From: Nocardiopsis listeri NBRC 13360
GTDB taxonomy: Bacteria; Actinomycetota; Actinomycetes; Streptosporangiales; Streptosporangiaceae
Direction of reading: 5' to 3'
NCBI RefSeq assembly: GCF_001570765.1
Contig: NZ_BCSH01000007.1
Location: 100,873-164,872, forward strand
Length of the DNA stretch: 64,000 nt
A program made the position numbers and the translations under genes. This document shows positions 1-8,053 of the stretch, in pieces. Each line of letters starts with the position of its first letter. Position 1 is the first letter of the stretch. The notes beneath the pieces were generated by a model. The model was given only the letters and a program-made list of their open reading frames with translations. It did not search any database and was not told where the DNA came from.

Positions 1-137
1 GGGATGACTCGGGTGCCGTCGGGCAACTCCAGGCCACCGGCGTCACGGATCGCCAGGATCGACCGGGTCAGGTGCTGCCGATAGCCCATTCGGCCGGTGA
101 CGCCGTTCATCGCGATGCCCAGCACGTGCTCTGCCAT
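1..137 (-). CDS. Gfo/Idh/MocA-family oxidoreductase, N-terminal fragment (runs off window)
   Basis: Only the first 45 codons lie in the window. The residues begin MAEHVLGIAMNGVTGRMGY, a Rossmann-type N-terminus with a G-x-x-G-R-x-G dinucleotide motif, followed by an R-x-H-L-x-R-S-I-L helix. This matches from memory the actinobacterial Gfo/Idh/MocA oxidoreductases of sugar or sugar-acid catabolism. The ATG at 137 is supported by an AGAGAGGTGG ribosome site just upstream. A LacI-type palindrome sits 22-33 bases upstream of the start, so repression by a sugar-responsive LacI protein is likely. The exact substrate cannot be told from this fragment; the neighbouring pectate-lyase remnant suggests a plant-polymer sugar. 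Confidence 0.75.
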   Translation of the reverse strand, partial: MAEHVLGIAMNGVTGRMGYRQHLTRSILAIRDAGGLELPDGTRVI

Positions 138-158
138 GGGTTGTTACCACCTCTCTTT

Positions 159-170
159 GAAAGCGCTTTC
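159..170. promoter_or_regulatory. LacI-family operator upstream of the oxidoreductase
   Basis: GAAAGCGCTTTC is a perfect 12-bp palindrome with the central CG typical of LacI/GalR-family operators. It lies in the leader of the leftward oxidoreductase gene. Confidence 0.7.
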
Positions 171-328
171 CAAAGCGTACGGCAAACACGACGATCACAC
201 CAGACCCACCTCGAGCGAGGGAGGATCCGCCGATCCGTCTGCGGACGACCGTACGAGCGGCCGGGACACACCCCTTACGCCACTCGGCTGGCGGCACCAC
301 AGCAGGGCGGACCGGGCCATATCGACGA

Positions 329-340
329 GCAAACGCTTGC
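329..340. promoter_or_regulatory. LacI-like operator, imperfect copy
   Basis: GCAAACGCTTGC keeps the CG centre and symmetric GCAA/TTGC ends and differs from a perfect palindrome at one base pair. It resembles the site at 159-170 and may belong to the same regulator. Confidence 0.4.
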
Positions 341-520
341 CAAGGGTCTCTGAGCGTGATCGGCCCTGTGCGAACACCCGAACGTGCGGGCCGCACGGAA
401 AGATCATCCGAAAGGACCCGCTTCGAACTGCCGCTACGCGAGGAAAGAGCGGTCGTGGGCGAACCTTTCGCGTTACCGGTACTGACTGGGATGCAACCGG
501 ATCACAGCTTCTTGCGCACG

Positions 521-532
521 GAAAGCGTTTGC
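521..532. promoter_or_regulatory. LacI-like operator upstream of pectate-lyase remnant
   Basis: GAAAGCGTTTGC is a third LacI-like 12-mer, related to the palindrome at 159-170. It lies about 170 bases before the first recognisable codons of the pectate-lyase remnant, where the operator of that gene would be expected. Confidence 0.4.
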
Positions 533-689
533 ACGAACGCGGGCCACATTCCCGTCCGGTGCACGGGCCCATTCCCAAGACGCCACCGACCGCACAGCGT
601 TTCCGTTCAGGGGCGTCCCGCGCTTCCCGCCTCCCGATTCCGAAGGAAATCCGTCATGCGATCCCCGTGACCGACGAACCCCGGGCCCC

Positions 690-960
690 GTCCGCACGAT
701 CCTGCCGGCCGGCAACGCCGCCCGGCAGGCCTCTCGGGTCGCAGAGAACGGCGGCAGCACCGGCGGTGAGGGTGGCGACGTCGTCACCGTCCAGGAGGGC
801 GGCACCAACGTGGGGAACGACCACGACAGCTTCACCGGCGGCTACGACGGCGCCGTGGACGTCGAGCGCGAGTGGGACTTCGTGACCGTTTCCTGGAACC
901 ACTGCTTCGACCACGACAAGGCGTCCCTGGTCGGGAGCACTTGCGATGTGCGCTTCGAGC
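690..960 (+). pseudogene. Pectate lyase remnant (PL1-like), internally deleted and truncated
   Basis: One frame reads a mature-lyase N-terminus (ASRVAENGGSTGGEGGDVV, then TVQ) and then jumps directly to the conserved core YDGAVDVEREWDFVTVSWNH, with a C-F-D-H-D-K-A-S-L-V-G tail. In family-1 pectate lyases these two blocks are separated by well over 100 residues that hold part of the calcium site; here that middle is missing. The right half of the enzyme, with the catalytic arginine region, is also absent: the frame runs into the end of the convergent exonuclease gene. No clear start codon or signal peptide is in frame. I infer an inactive relic of a secreted, calcium-dependent pectin-degrading enzyme. 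The limits are approximate. Confidence 0.7.
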
Positions 961-987
961 AGGCGTGCCGGCCTCGCCCGGTCCCTC

Positions 988-1956
988 TCAGGCCGAGGCC
1001 ATGCCCAGGCGGACCATCAGCTCCGAGCCGGTGATGATGTCGATGCGCTGGCCCTTGGCGATGTAGGTCTCCGCCTGACGGTGCTTGGAGGTCTTGCCTC
1101 CATGGTCGCTGTCGCCGACCACCAGCACGTCGGTCTTCTTGGTGACGTTCTTGGCGGGGTGTCCGCCGGCCTCGGCGATGCGCTTCCAAACCTCGGGCTT
1201 GTCCATGCCGTTCAGGTCACCGGACACGCACACCGTACGACCGAACATCGGGCCGGCCGGGTCGGCGTCGGGGGAGGGCTCGGGCAGCGGGGACTGCGCG
1301 GCCCGCTGCCAACGACCGAACCTGTCCTCGGTGGCCGCCGCCCGTACCGTCGCCGGCGCGATGGGTGCGGGCAACATGGTGGCGGCGACCGCCTCGGCCC
1401 GGCGCAATGGCATCCGAGAGGCCCGCGCCAGTTCGGGCAGTGAGGTGGTGCCGTAGTCGCGCATGGCGGCGATCATGATGTGGGCGGCCGCCTCGGCGTC
1501 GGCGTCGGCCCGGTGGTGCTGGGTGATCCGGTGGCCGATGTGCGCGCACACCGTGGGCAGACGGTGGTCCGGCAATTCCCAGGTGCGTCGGGACAGGGCC
1601 AGGGTGCAGGCGTAGTCCAGGGCGGGCAGCTCTTGGCCGGTGTGGGCACAGGCCTGACGCAGCGCACCCATGTCGAAGGCGGCGTTGTGCGCCACCAGTG
1701 CCCCGCCCTGGGCGAACTCCAGGATCCGGTCGCGCACGCCGTGCCAGGTGGGCGCACCGACCACGTCGGCGGCGGTGATGCCGTGCACCGCGGTGTTGTG
1801 CCGGGAGAAGAACGAGACCTGCTCCGGTGGGCGGATCAGGGTGCTGTAGCGGTCCACGACCCGGCCTTGGTCGACGCGCACCAGACCCACCGCGCAGACG
1901 CTGCCGCGGTCGGCGTTGGCGGTCTCGAAGTCGATCGCGGTCCAGGTGTGGGTCAC
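988..1956 (-). CDS. DEDDh 3'-5' exonuclease (DnaQ/epsilon-like) with C-terminal BRCT domain
   Basis: The 322-residue product begins VTHTWTAIDFETAN; the GTG at 1956 is preceded by GAAGGAGGGACC, so longer upstream starts are unlikely. Residues 1-165 carry the DEDDh exonuclease motifs: D-F-E-T near residue 8, HNAAFD in the middle, and H-R-A-D-A-D as the fifth-residue motif. A proline-rich linker follows, then a BRCT domain (GRTVCVSGDLNGMDKPEVW and the glycine-rich DVLVVGDSDHGG) of the kind found in DNA ligase. The family trims 3' ends in DNA repair or proofreading; the BRCT domain probably docks it on DNA ends or a partner. It appears monocistronic, 67 bp downstream of the kinase stop. Confidence 0.88.
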   Translation of the reverse strand: MTHTWTAIDFETANADRGSVCAVGLVRVDQGRVVDRYSTLIRPPEQVSFFSRHNTAVHGITAADVVGAPTWHGVRDRILEFAQGGALVAHNAAFDMGALRQACAHTGQELPALDYACTLALSRRTWELPDHRLPTVCAHIGHRITQHHRADADAEAAAHIMIAAMRDYGTTSLPELARASRMPLRRAEAVAATMLPAPIAPATVRAAATEDRFGRWQRAAQSPLPEPSPDADPAGPMFGRTVCVSGDLNGMDKPEVWKRIAEAGGHPAKNVTKKTDVLVVGDSDHGGKTSKHRQAETYIAKGQRIDIITGSELMVRLGMASA

Positions 1957-2023
1957 CCTGGTCCCTCCTTCTGCGCTCAGGGACGAACGCATCGAGGGTA
2001 CCGCCGCGTGCCCACCGCCGTGG

Positions 2024-3754
2024 TCACGACGGGTCGAAGGAGGTGATGGCGTTCTCGCGCAGGTCGCCCTGCCGGGTCCAGCGGCTCTCCTCGGCGGCGA
2101 ACAGCACCGTGTAGTAGTCACCGTTGGTCACCGTGATGTTGCGGGCCAGCAGGTGCCGGGGCACTCCGTTCTGAGACCAGGTGAACTCCCAGTCGGCGGC
2201 CGAGTGGAAGTCGGTGGCCTCGGTGACGTCCTCCACCCGGACCCGCTCGTAACCGGGGAAGCGTTCGGCGCCGCCGGAGACCTGCTCCTGGTCCAGTACG
2301 TGTTGGTGCTGGTCGTCGGTGGGATGGGGGGTGCGGTCCACCTGCAGGTAGGAGTTGTCGGTGTGGGAGTCGTAGAAGACGCTGTCGCCCTCGGTCCGGC
2401 GGACCCATCCGTCGGGAACGAGCATCGAGAAGCCCTCGGGGTCCTGGGTCCAGGTCATGCCCGTGGCGGTGGGGTCGCCTTCTGCGTCGGTCTCCACCAC
2501 GGGGGTGGAGGGCGAGGCCTGGGGTTCCTCGGCCTCGGTGGGTTCCTCGTCGGACTCCTCCTCGGAGGCGCCGGTGCCGGCCGACACCACACCCTCCTCA
2601 GCGCTCCAGGGGTTGAACACGATCAGGGAGGCGGCCACCACCAGGGAGGCCAGCCCCAGGGTGAGCACGACCACCGGCCAGGACAGGCGACGTGGGCTCT
2701 GTGGGGTCACGGGCATGGTGCCCGCGCCGTTCATCTGGGTGGTGGGGATCGAAAGGTGCGGGGCCACCTGTTGGTGCCCCATCTGCTGCGGTGGCGGCCC
2801 ATAGGGGTGTGGTGGTCTGGTGCCCGTGGGCGGGGTGCCCGGGGCGATCATGGTGGTGGGGGGTGTGTCCGCGCCGAGCGCGGCCGTGCCGGTACGGGGG
2901 CCGGTGGCGGGTCGTGGTCCGTTGTCGCCACCGTGTGCGTCCCCGCGTGCCGCGGCCTCCAGTAGGGTCCGGCAGCCGGCCTCGTCCAGGCGTCGGGCGG
3001 GGTCCTTGACCAGCATTCCCTGGATCGCCCCTCCCAGTGGGCCGGGCAGGACGTCGGGAGGTTCGGCGTTGAGCACCGCGTGCAGGGTGGCCGGGATGCC
3101 CTCGCGTTGGAAGGGGGAGAGGCCGGTGGCGGCCTGGTAGAGGGTGGCGCCCAACGACCACAGGTCACCGGCGGGGCTGGCCGGGGACGAGGCCAGGCGT
3201 TCGGGGGCCAGGTAGGCCGGTGAGCCCATCACCCCGGCGGTCTGGGTGACCGCGGCGGTATCGGCGATGGTGGCGATGCCGAAGTCGGTCAGGACCACCC
3301 GGCCCGAGTCGGCGACCATGACGTTCTCGGGTTTGACGTCGCGGTGGGTGATGCCCTGGGCGTGGGCCGTGCCCAACGCGTCGAGCAGGGACAATCCCCA
3401 GGCGGCGGCGCGCTCGGGCTCCAGCGGGCCCTGATCGCGCACGATCCGGTGCAGGGATTCCCCTTCCAGGAACTCCATGACGATCCAGGGGCGGCCGTCG
3501 TCCTCGATGATGTCGTGGACGGTCACGATGTTGGGGTGCCGGCCCATGGCGGTGGCCTGGGCCTCACGGCGGGCCCTGGCGGCCATGCGGGTGCGGTCGT
3601 CCTCGTCCAGCCCGGGGCCCAGGAGGATCTCCTTGACCGCCACGGTGCGGTTGAGCCGTGTGTCGTGAGCCTTCCACACCCGCCCCATGCCGCCCCGGCC
3701 GACCTCTGCACGCAATTCGTAGCGTTCGTGCAGTGTGCGTTGGGAATCGGCCAC
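2024..3754 (-). CDS. Transmembrane Ser/Thr protein kinase, PknD-like
   Basis: This 576-residue Hanks-type kinase starts at GTG 3754 with AGGAGT upstream. The catalytic domain spans roughly residues 10-270: glycine loop GRGGMGRVWKAHD, the lysine of VAVKE, catalytic loop HRDVKPEN, DFGIA and the PAYLAPER P+1 segment are all intact, so an active kinase is expected. A Pro/Thr-rich linker leads to one membrane helix (about residues 365-385) and a 190-residue extracellular domain with an acidic spacer. This layout is that of actinobacterial membrane receptor kinases that phosphorylate cytosolic targets in response to an outside signal. The extracellular domain is not PASTA, so it is not PknB. Its ligand is unknown. 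Confidence 0.9.
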   Translation of the reverse strand: MADSQRTLHERYELRAEVGRGGMGRVWKAHDTRLNRTVAVKEILLGPGLDEDDRTRMAARARREAQATAMGRHPNIVTVHDIIEDDGRPWIVMEFLEGESLHRIVRDQGPLEPERAAAWGLSLLDALGTAHAQGITHRDVKPENVMVADSGRVVLTDFGIATIADTAAVTQTAGVMGSPAYLAPERLASSPASPAGDLWSLGATLYQAATGLSPFQREGIPATLHAVLNAEPPDVLPGPLGGAIQGMLVKDPARRLDEAGCRTLLEAAARGDAHGGDNGPRPATGPRTGTAALGADTPPTTMIAPGTPPTGTRPPHPYGPPPQQMGHQQVAPHLSIPTTQMNGAGTMPVTPQSPRRLSWPVVVLTLGLASLVVAASLIVFNPWSAEEGVVSAGTGASEEESDEEPTEAEEPQASPSTPVVETDAEGDPTATGMTWTQDPEGFSMLVPDGWVRRTEGDSVFYDSHTDNSYLQVDRTPHPTDDQHQHVLDQEQVSGGAERFPGYERVRVEDVTEATDFHSAADWEFTWSQNGVPRHLLARNITVTNGDYYTVLFAAEESRWTRQGDLRENAITSFDPS

Positions 3755-3912
3755 CGGATTACTCCTGACGGGGGTTGTGGGGCGTGGGGCCCAAGGGGAA
3801 GGGAAGGGGGCGCGCGGGGGCGCGGCGCGGTGGGGAAGTCCAGTTTACGGATTACCGGCCCTGCCTTGCCCAACGATCCCATGAGCCTCCGACCCGCCGT
3901 GCGTTCCAGGCC

Positions 3913-4800
3913 TCACGAACCGGGTTCGGTTTCGGTGAGGAAGTCGCGCACCAGGCGCCCGACCCGTTCGGGGGACTGGCGGTTGGCCCAGTGCCCCTGA
4001 CCGGCGAGCAGTTCGACGCGGGCTCCGGGGACCGCGCGGGCGGCGGCGATGGTGGTGGCGGGCTTGACGCCGATGTCCTTCTCACCGGCGATGAACAGGG
4101 CGGGACAGCAGATCTCGCCCAGGCGTGGCCGCAGGTCCACGTTCATGCGCCAGGGGCCGATGGAGGTGTTCTGCCAGTCCGAGGAACCGGCCCCGTTGGC
4201 CTCGATCTCGGCCATGACCTCGTCGATGACCTGTTCCTGGTCGGGTGCGGGGCCGGCGAACAGCGTCTTGCGGACGAAGAGCCCCACCTTGTGCCGGTCA
4301 CCGACCATCAAGCCGGGCAGCGTGGTGTTGAGCAGGCGGCTCTTGGCGGTGAGCCACAGGAGTTGGTGGTATCCGGGGGCGAAGGAGAGCACACCGCCCG
4401 GGTTGATGGCCACGATGCGTTCCACCCGCTCGGGGTGTTCGATGGCGGTGTCCAGGGTCATCGCCCCACCCTGGGACATGCCCACCACCCCGGCCCGATC
4501 CACGTCGTAGTGGTCCAGGACCGCCGTGACGCAGCGACGCAGGGCGGCGTGGTGGGCGATCCCCTTCCAGTCACGACTGTGTCCCTGCTTGGGCCAGTCG
4601 GGGGCGATGACCCGGTGGTCGCGGGCCAGGTCGGGGATGAGGTGGCGCCAGCTCAGGGTGGCACTGTCGGCCCCGCCCCCGCTCAGCAACAGCACCGGTG
4701 GGGCGTGCGCGGGGCCCCGGGTGATGACGCTCAGGCGCCCCTCGGGCATGTCGACGTGGTCGCGGTGGAAGTCATGGGTCTTCGGGCCGCTCTCGCTCAC
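3913..4800 (-). CDS. Alpha/beta-hydrolase
   Basis: The 295-residue product has the alpha/beta-hydrolase plan: oxyanion region L-L-S-G-G-G-A-D, nucleophile elbow G-M-S-Q-G-G, an acid in G-E-K-D and the histidine in G-Q-G-H-W. The GTG start at 4800 overlaps the stop of the upstream regulator gene in a GTGA junction, so the two are translationally coupled and the hydrolase is probably controlled by that regulator. The substrate cannot be read from the sequence; closest in general form to epoxide-hydrolase or lactonase-type enzymes acting on small esters. Confidence 0.85.
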   Translation of the reverse strand: MSESGPKTHDFHRDHVDMPEGRLSVITRGPAHAPPVLLLSGGGADSATLSWRHLIPDLARDHRVIAPDWPKQGHSRDWKGIAHHAALRRCVTAVLDHYDVDRAGVVGMSQGGAMTLDTAIEHPERVERIVAINPGGVLSFAPGYHQLLWLTAKSRLLNTTLPGLMVGDRHKVGLFVRKTLFAGPAPDQEQVIDEVMAEIEANGAGSSDWQNTSIGPWRMNVDLRPRLGEICCPALFIAGEKDIGVKPATTIAAARAVPGARVELLAGQGHWANRQSPERVGRLVRDFLTETEPGS

Positions 4801-5273
4801 GAGGTGTCCTTTCGCTGTCGGTCCCGCCAACGGTCGAGCAGGGCGGGTAGTTCGGTCTCCAGGAACCCGTAGAGCTCGTGCACGTTCTCCAGACGCTCGC
4901 GTCGCTGCGGTGGGGCGTCCTCCAGTGCGGCCAGTCCGCGTTCGGTGACGCGACGAAAGTCCGTGGTCTGCGCGTAGCGGCGTTGGAGCATGCGGCTCCA
5001 GCCGTCGGCGGCGATACGGAAGTACTCCTGGCGGTGGCCGCGTTTGCGCACCCCCTCCACGAGCCCGCTGGGGGTGAGCATCCTGGTGGCGCTGCCGATG
5101 GAGCTACGGCTGACCTGGAGCACCTCGGCCAGACGGGCCGCGCTCTGTTCGGGCGGGTCACAGACCAGCAACCAGCCGATGACGCGTCCGGCGATCAGCG
5201 GCATGCCTTCGCGTTCGAAGAAGACCGCGAGGTCGTCGACGAAGGCGAGTTCGGCTTCGGTGGGTTCACTCAT
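4797..5273 (-). CDS. GbsR/MarR-type winged-helix transcriptional regulator
   Basis: The 158-residue protein has an N-terminal helix (F-V-D-D-L-A-V-F-F-E-R-E-G-M-P), then a winged helix (Q-S-A-A-R-L-A-E-V-L-Q-V-S-R-S-S-I-G-S-A) and a charged C-terminal dimer helix. The F-x-x-x-G-M-P-x-x-x-G-R-x-x-G-W-L pattern is that of the GbsR branch. It heads a two-gene operon with the hydrolase (GTGA overlap). A perfect 30-bp palindrome begins 13 bases upstream of its ATG, so autoregulation is very likely. The effector is unknown. Confidence 0.85.
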   Translation of the reverse strand: MSEPTEAELAFVDDLAVFFEREGMPLIAGRVIGWLLVCDPPEQSAARLAEVLQVSRSSIGSATRMLTPSGLVEGVRKRGHRQEYFRIAADGWSRMLQRRYAQTTDFRRVTERGLAALEDAPPQRRERLENVHELYGFLETELPALLDRWRDRQRKDTS

Positions 5274-5285
5274 GCCTTCACCGTA

Positions 5286-5315
5286 CAGTCATTGCAGTAA
5301 TTACTGCAATGACTG
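5286..5315. promoter_or_regulatory. Perfect 30-bp palindromic operator
   Basis: Fifteen bases (CAGTCATTGCAGTAA) are followed immediately by their exact reverse complement, in an AT-rich island. It lies 13 bases before the GbsR-like regulator's start and about 97 bases before the divergent promoter of the manganese transporter. The best reading is an autoregulatory operator. Confidence 0.8.
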
Positions 5316-5411
5316 CACTCCCTGCAACTCATCCGAGGGGCGCGAAACGGCCGTATCCCACACCGAGAAGTCGACAGTGGCATGTGTGGGTTCGTCTCGA
5401 CTGTGGTAAAA

Positions 5412-5427
5412 GTTAGGCGTGCCAAAC
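5412..5427 (+). promoter_or_regulatory. DtxR/MntR-like metal-repressor box at the transporter start
   Basis: GTTAGGC, a GT spacer and GCCAAAC form an inverted repeat with one mismatch per arm of seven. It resembles the TTAGG-type boxes of the DtxR/IdeR/MntR family and overlaps the GTG start at 5419. A -10-like GGTAAAAG ends just before it, so the transcript may be leaderless and the box may cover its first bases. The family of the regulator is inferred. Confidence 0.55.
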
Positions 5428-6357
5428 ATTAGAGATGGGTTGTCTTCAAAGACCTGGTTGGTCACGGTTTGCGCCCTGGTCCCCGCTCTCAGCCTGACCG
5501 CCTGTACCTCCTCCACCGGACAGGCCTCCGACGACGACGGCCGCCCCCTGGTCCTGACCACCTTCACCGTTCTGGCCGACATGACCGAGAACATCGCCGC
5601 CGACCGTGTACGCGTGGCCTCCCTGACCCGCCCCGGCGCCGAGATCCACGGCTACGAACCCACCCCCGACGACCTCGTCCGCGGCCAGGACGCCGACCTC
5701 ATCCTGGAGAACGGCCTGGGACTGGAAGCCTGGTTCGCCCGGTTCACCGAACGCGTCGAAGCCCCCACCGCCCTACTCACCCAAGACGTCGAGACCATCC
5801 CCATCTCCTCCGGCGACCACCAGGGCCAACCCAACCCCCACGCCTGGATGTCACCCACCAACGCCCTGACCTACGTCGACAACATCCAGACCGCACTGAC
5901 CGAACTCGACCCCGAGGGCGCCGACGACTACGCCCGAGCCGCCCAGGACTACAAGGACGAGATCGGCGAGGTCTCCACCTACCTGGACACCGAACTGGCC
6001 GAGGTCCCCGACAACGCCCGCGCCCTGGTCACCTGCGAGGGCGCCTTCTCCTACCTGGCCCGCGACGCCGACCTGACCGAGCGATACCTGTGGCCGGTCA
6101 ACGCCGAACGCGAAGGCACCCCCCAACAGATCGCCGCCGTGGCCGACTTCGTCCAAGACAACGACGTTCCCACCGTCTTCTGCGAGAGCACCGTCAACGA
6201 CGGCGCCCAACAGTCGGTGATCCGCGAGACCGGAGCACGGATGGGACAGACCCTCTACGTCGACTCACTCTCGGAGGCCGACGGCCCCGTCCCCACCTAC
6301 CTGGACCTGCTGCGCCACGACGCCGAGGCCATCGTCGAGGGACTGACCACCACATGA
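5419..6357 (+). CDS. Manganese-type ABC transporter substrate-binding lipoprotein
   Basis: The 312-residue protein has a signal peptide with lipobox L-T-A-C (Cys29), so the mature protein is lipid-anchored outside the membrane. It belongs to the cluster A-I (PsaA/TroA/ZnuA) binding proteins. The four metal ligands are visible: His77 (in I-H-G-Y-E-P-T-P), His141 (N-P-H-A-W), Glu207 (C-E-G-A-F-S-Y-L) and Asp282 (Y-V-D-S-L). A Glu in the third position is the PsaA-like manganese/iron pattern; zinc proteins have His there. It is first in a three-gene operon and its stop overlaps the next frame. The GTG start has no ribosome site, consistent with a leaderless message; a later TTG start is possible. 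Confidence 0.88.
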   Translation: MPNIRDGLSSKTWLVTVCALVPALSLTACTSSTGQASDDDGRPLVLTTFTVLADMTENIAADRVRVASLTRPGAEIHGYEPTPDDLVRGQDADLILENGLGLEAWFARFTERVEAPTALLTQDVETIPISSGDHQGQPNPHAWMSPTNALTYVDNIQTALTELDPEGADDYARAAQDYKDEIGEVSTYLDTELAEVPDNARALVTCEGAFSYLARDADLTERYLWPVNAEREGTPQQIAAVADFVQDNDVPTVFCESTVNDGAQQSVIRETGARMGQTLYVDSLSEADGPVPTYLDLLRHDAEAIVEGLTTT

Positions 6358-6389
6358 GCCGCCCACCCGCACAAGGCAAGGAGGAGACC

Positions 6390-7133
6390 GTGAGCGCCGC
6401 CATCGAAGTCCAAGGCGCCACCGTCCGCTACGGCGAGGTCCTGGCCCTGGACGACGTGAGCGTGTCCGTGCGACCAGGGCGGGTCTGCGGCCTGCTCGGC
6501 ATGAACGGATCGGGAAAATCCACCCTGTTCAAGACCGTGCTCGGCCTGGCCACACCCGACCGCGGCCGCGTGCGCGTCCTCGGCATGAAGAGCGCCGCCG
6601 CCCGCCGCAAAGGACTGCTCGGCTACGTCCCCCAATCCGAACAGGTCGACTGGGCCTTCCCCGTCCGCGTCCGCGACGTGGTCATGATGGGCCGCTACGG
6701 CCACATGGGACACCGACGCCGACCGCGCCCCGACGACCGTGAGGCCGTCGAGCACGCCCTGGCCCGCACCGACCTGACCGATCTGGCCGACCGCCAGATC
6801 GGCGCGCTCTCCGGCGGCCAACGCAAACGCGCCTTCGTCGCCCGCGCCATCGCCCAAGGCGCCGACGTGCTGCTGTTGGACGAGCCCTTCGCCGGAGTGG
6901 ACAAACGCTCCGAGGCCACCATCACCGACCTGCTCCTCCAACTGCGCCGAGCCGGGCACACCCTGCTGGTGTCCACCCACGACCTGTCCCAGGTGCCCGC
7001 GCTGTGCGACGAGGCACTCCTGTTACAGGGCCGGGTCATCGCCCACGGCCCACCCGAACAGGTACTCGAACCGGACGTGCTGCTGGAAGCGTTCGGCGTC
7101 CCGACCTCGAAAGGGGCCACATGGACACGGTGA
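6390..7133 (+). CDS. Manganese-type ABC transporter ATPase
   Basis: The 247-residue ATPase starts at GTG 6390 behind a strong AAGGAGG; an ATG at 6354 overlapping the binding-protein stop lacks such a site. It contains the Walker A motif GMNGSGKST, Q-loop Y-V-P-Q-S-E-Q, signature LSGGQRKR, Walker B with D-E-P-F and the switch His in S-T-H-D. This is the energising subunit of the metal importer, located at the inner face of the membrane with the permease encoded next. Confidence 0.92.
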   Translation: MSAAIEVQGATVRYGEVLALDDVSVSVRPGRVCGLLGMNGSGKSTLFKTVLGLATPDRGRVRVLGMKSAAARRKGLLGYVPQSEQVDWAFPVRVRDVVMMGRYGHMGHRRRPRPDDREAVEHALARTDLTDLADRQIGALSGGQRKRAFVARAIAQGADVLLLDEPFAGVDKRSEATITDLLLQLRRAGHTLLVSTHDLSQVPALCDEALLLQGRVIAHGPPEQVLEPDVLLEAFGVPTSKGATWTR

Positions 7134-7996
7134 CCGCGCTCGTGGAATGGTTCACGGTGCCGATGCAGTTCGAGTTCGTCCAACGCGCCCTGCTGGTCAG
7201 CGTGGTCGCCGGGCTGGTGTGCGCCGTCCTCTCGTGCTGGATGACCCTGGTGGGCTGGTCCCTGATGGGCGACGCGGTCTCCCACGCCGTCCTGCCCGGG
7301 GTGGTGCTCTCCTACATGTTGGGGCTGCCCTTCGCCCTGGGGGCCCTGGTCTTCGGCGCGGGTTCGGTGGCGTTGATCGGGGTGGTCAACCGCACCTCCC
7401 GGGTCAAGGAGGACGCCGTCATCGGGGTGGTCTTCACCGCCCTGTTCGCCCTGGGACTGGTCCTGGTCTCCCGGGTGCCCAGTCAGACCGATCTGAGCCA
7501 CATCCTCTTCGGTAACGTCCTGGGGGTCTCCGACACCGACATCCTCCAGGTGCTGGTCCTGGCCGCGGTGGTACTGGCGGTGGTCTGGTACAAGCACCGC
7601 GACCTGACCATGTACGCCTTCGATCCGGTCCACGCCCACGCCATCGGCGTCAACCCGCGCCTGCTGGAGACCCTGCTGCTGGGCCTGTTGGCGGTGACCG
7701 TGGTGGTGGCGCTACAGGCGGTGGGCATCGTTTTGGTCGTGGCCATGGTGATCATCCCCGGCGCCACCGCCTACCTGCTCACCGACCGCTTCGAGCGGAT
7801 GCTGCTCATCGCCATGGCGGTCTCGGTCACGGCCTCGGTGAGCGGGGTCTTCACCAGCTTCCACCTGAACGTGTCCACCGGCGGGTGCATCGTGCTCGCC
7901 CAGGCCGCCCTGTTCACCGTGGCCTACCTGTTCTCACCCCGCCAAGGGGTGCTCTGGCGCGGTCGCACCGCCCGTGCCCTGCGCAACCGGGCTTGA
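7121..7996 (+). CDS. Manganese-type ABC transporter permease
   Basis: The 291-residue integral membrane protein shows about eight hydrophobic segments and the ABC-3 family features S-W-x-L-M-G-D-A-V-S-H-A-V-L-P-G near residue 45 and the G-A-T-A-Y-L-L-T-D-R coupling region. The ATG at 7121 overlaps the end of the ATPase gene by 13 bases, with AAAGGGG upstream, so the genes are coupled. With the preceding genes it forms a complete Mn/Fe importer. The ligands of the binding protein favour manganese. Confidence 0.92.
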   Translation: MDTVTALVEWFTVPMQFEFVQRALLVSVVAGLVCAVLSCWMTLVGWSLMGDAVSHAVLPGVVLSYMLGLPFALGALVFGAGSVALIGVVNRTSRVKEDAVIGVVFTALFALGLVLVSRVPSQTDLSHILFGNVLGVSDTDILQVLVLAAVVLAVVWYKHRDLTMYAFDPVHAHAIGVNPRLLETLLLGLLAVTVVVALQAVGIVLVVAMVIIPGATAYLLTDRFERMLLIAMAVSVTASVSGVFTSFHLNVSTGGCIVLAQAALFTVAYLFSPRQGVLWRGRTARALRNRA

Positions 7997-8017
7997 ACAA
8001 TCCATTTTGAACATTCT

Positions 8018-8040
8018 GTTGACAACACTCTCTTGTCAAC
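8018..8040. promoter_or_regulatory. Inverted repeat upstream of the HTH gene
   Basis: GTTGACAA and TTGTCAAC are perfect 8-bp arms separated by CACTCTC. The left arm contains TTGACA, a consensus -35 element. The repeat ends 13 bases before the ATG at 8054. It could be the operator of that DNA-binding protein. Confidence 0.5.
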
Positions 8041-8053
8041 GCATGGTTGGACC

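Larger units (their letters stand above)
138..689. other. Gene-free stretch with operator-like sites
   Basis: I see no credible gene here. The open frames crossing it have poor codon use and no ribosome site. The stretch holds the three LacI-like motifs listed separately and probably the promoters of the leftward oxidoreductase and of the former pectate lyase. Confidence 0.5.

Noticed and set aside
97..885. Long rightward open frame over the left intergenic region
   Set aside because: No ribosome site, protein rich in Arg/Ser/Pro without a family pattern, and it conflicts with the pectate-lyase frame.
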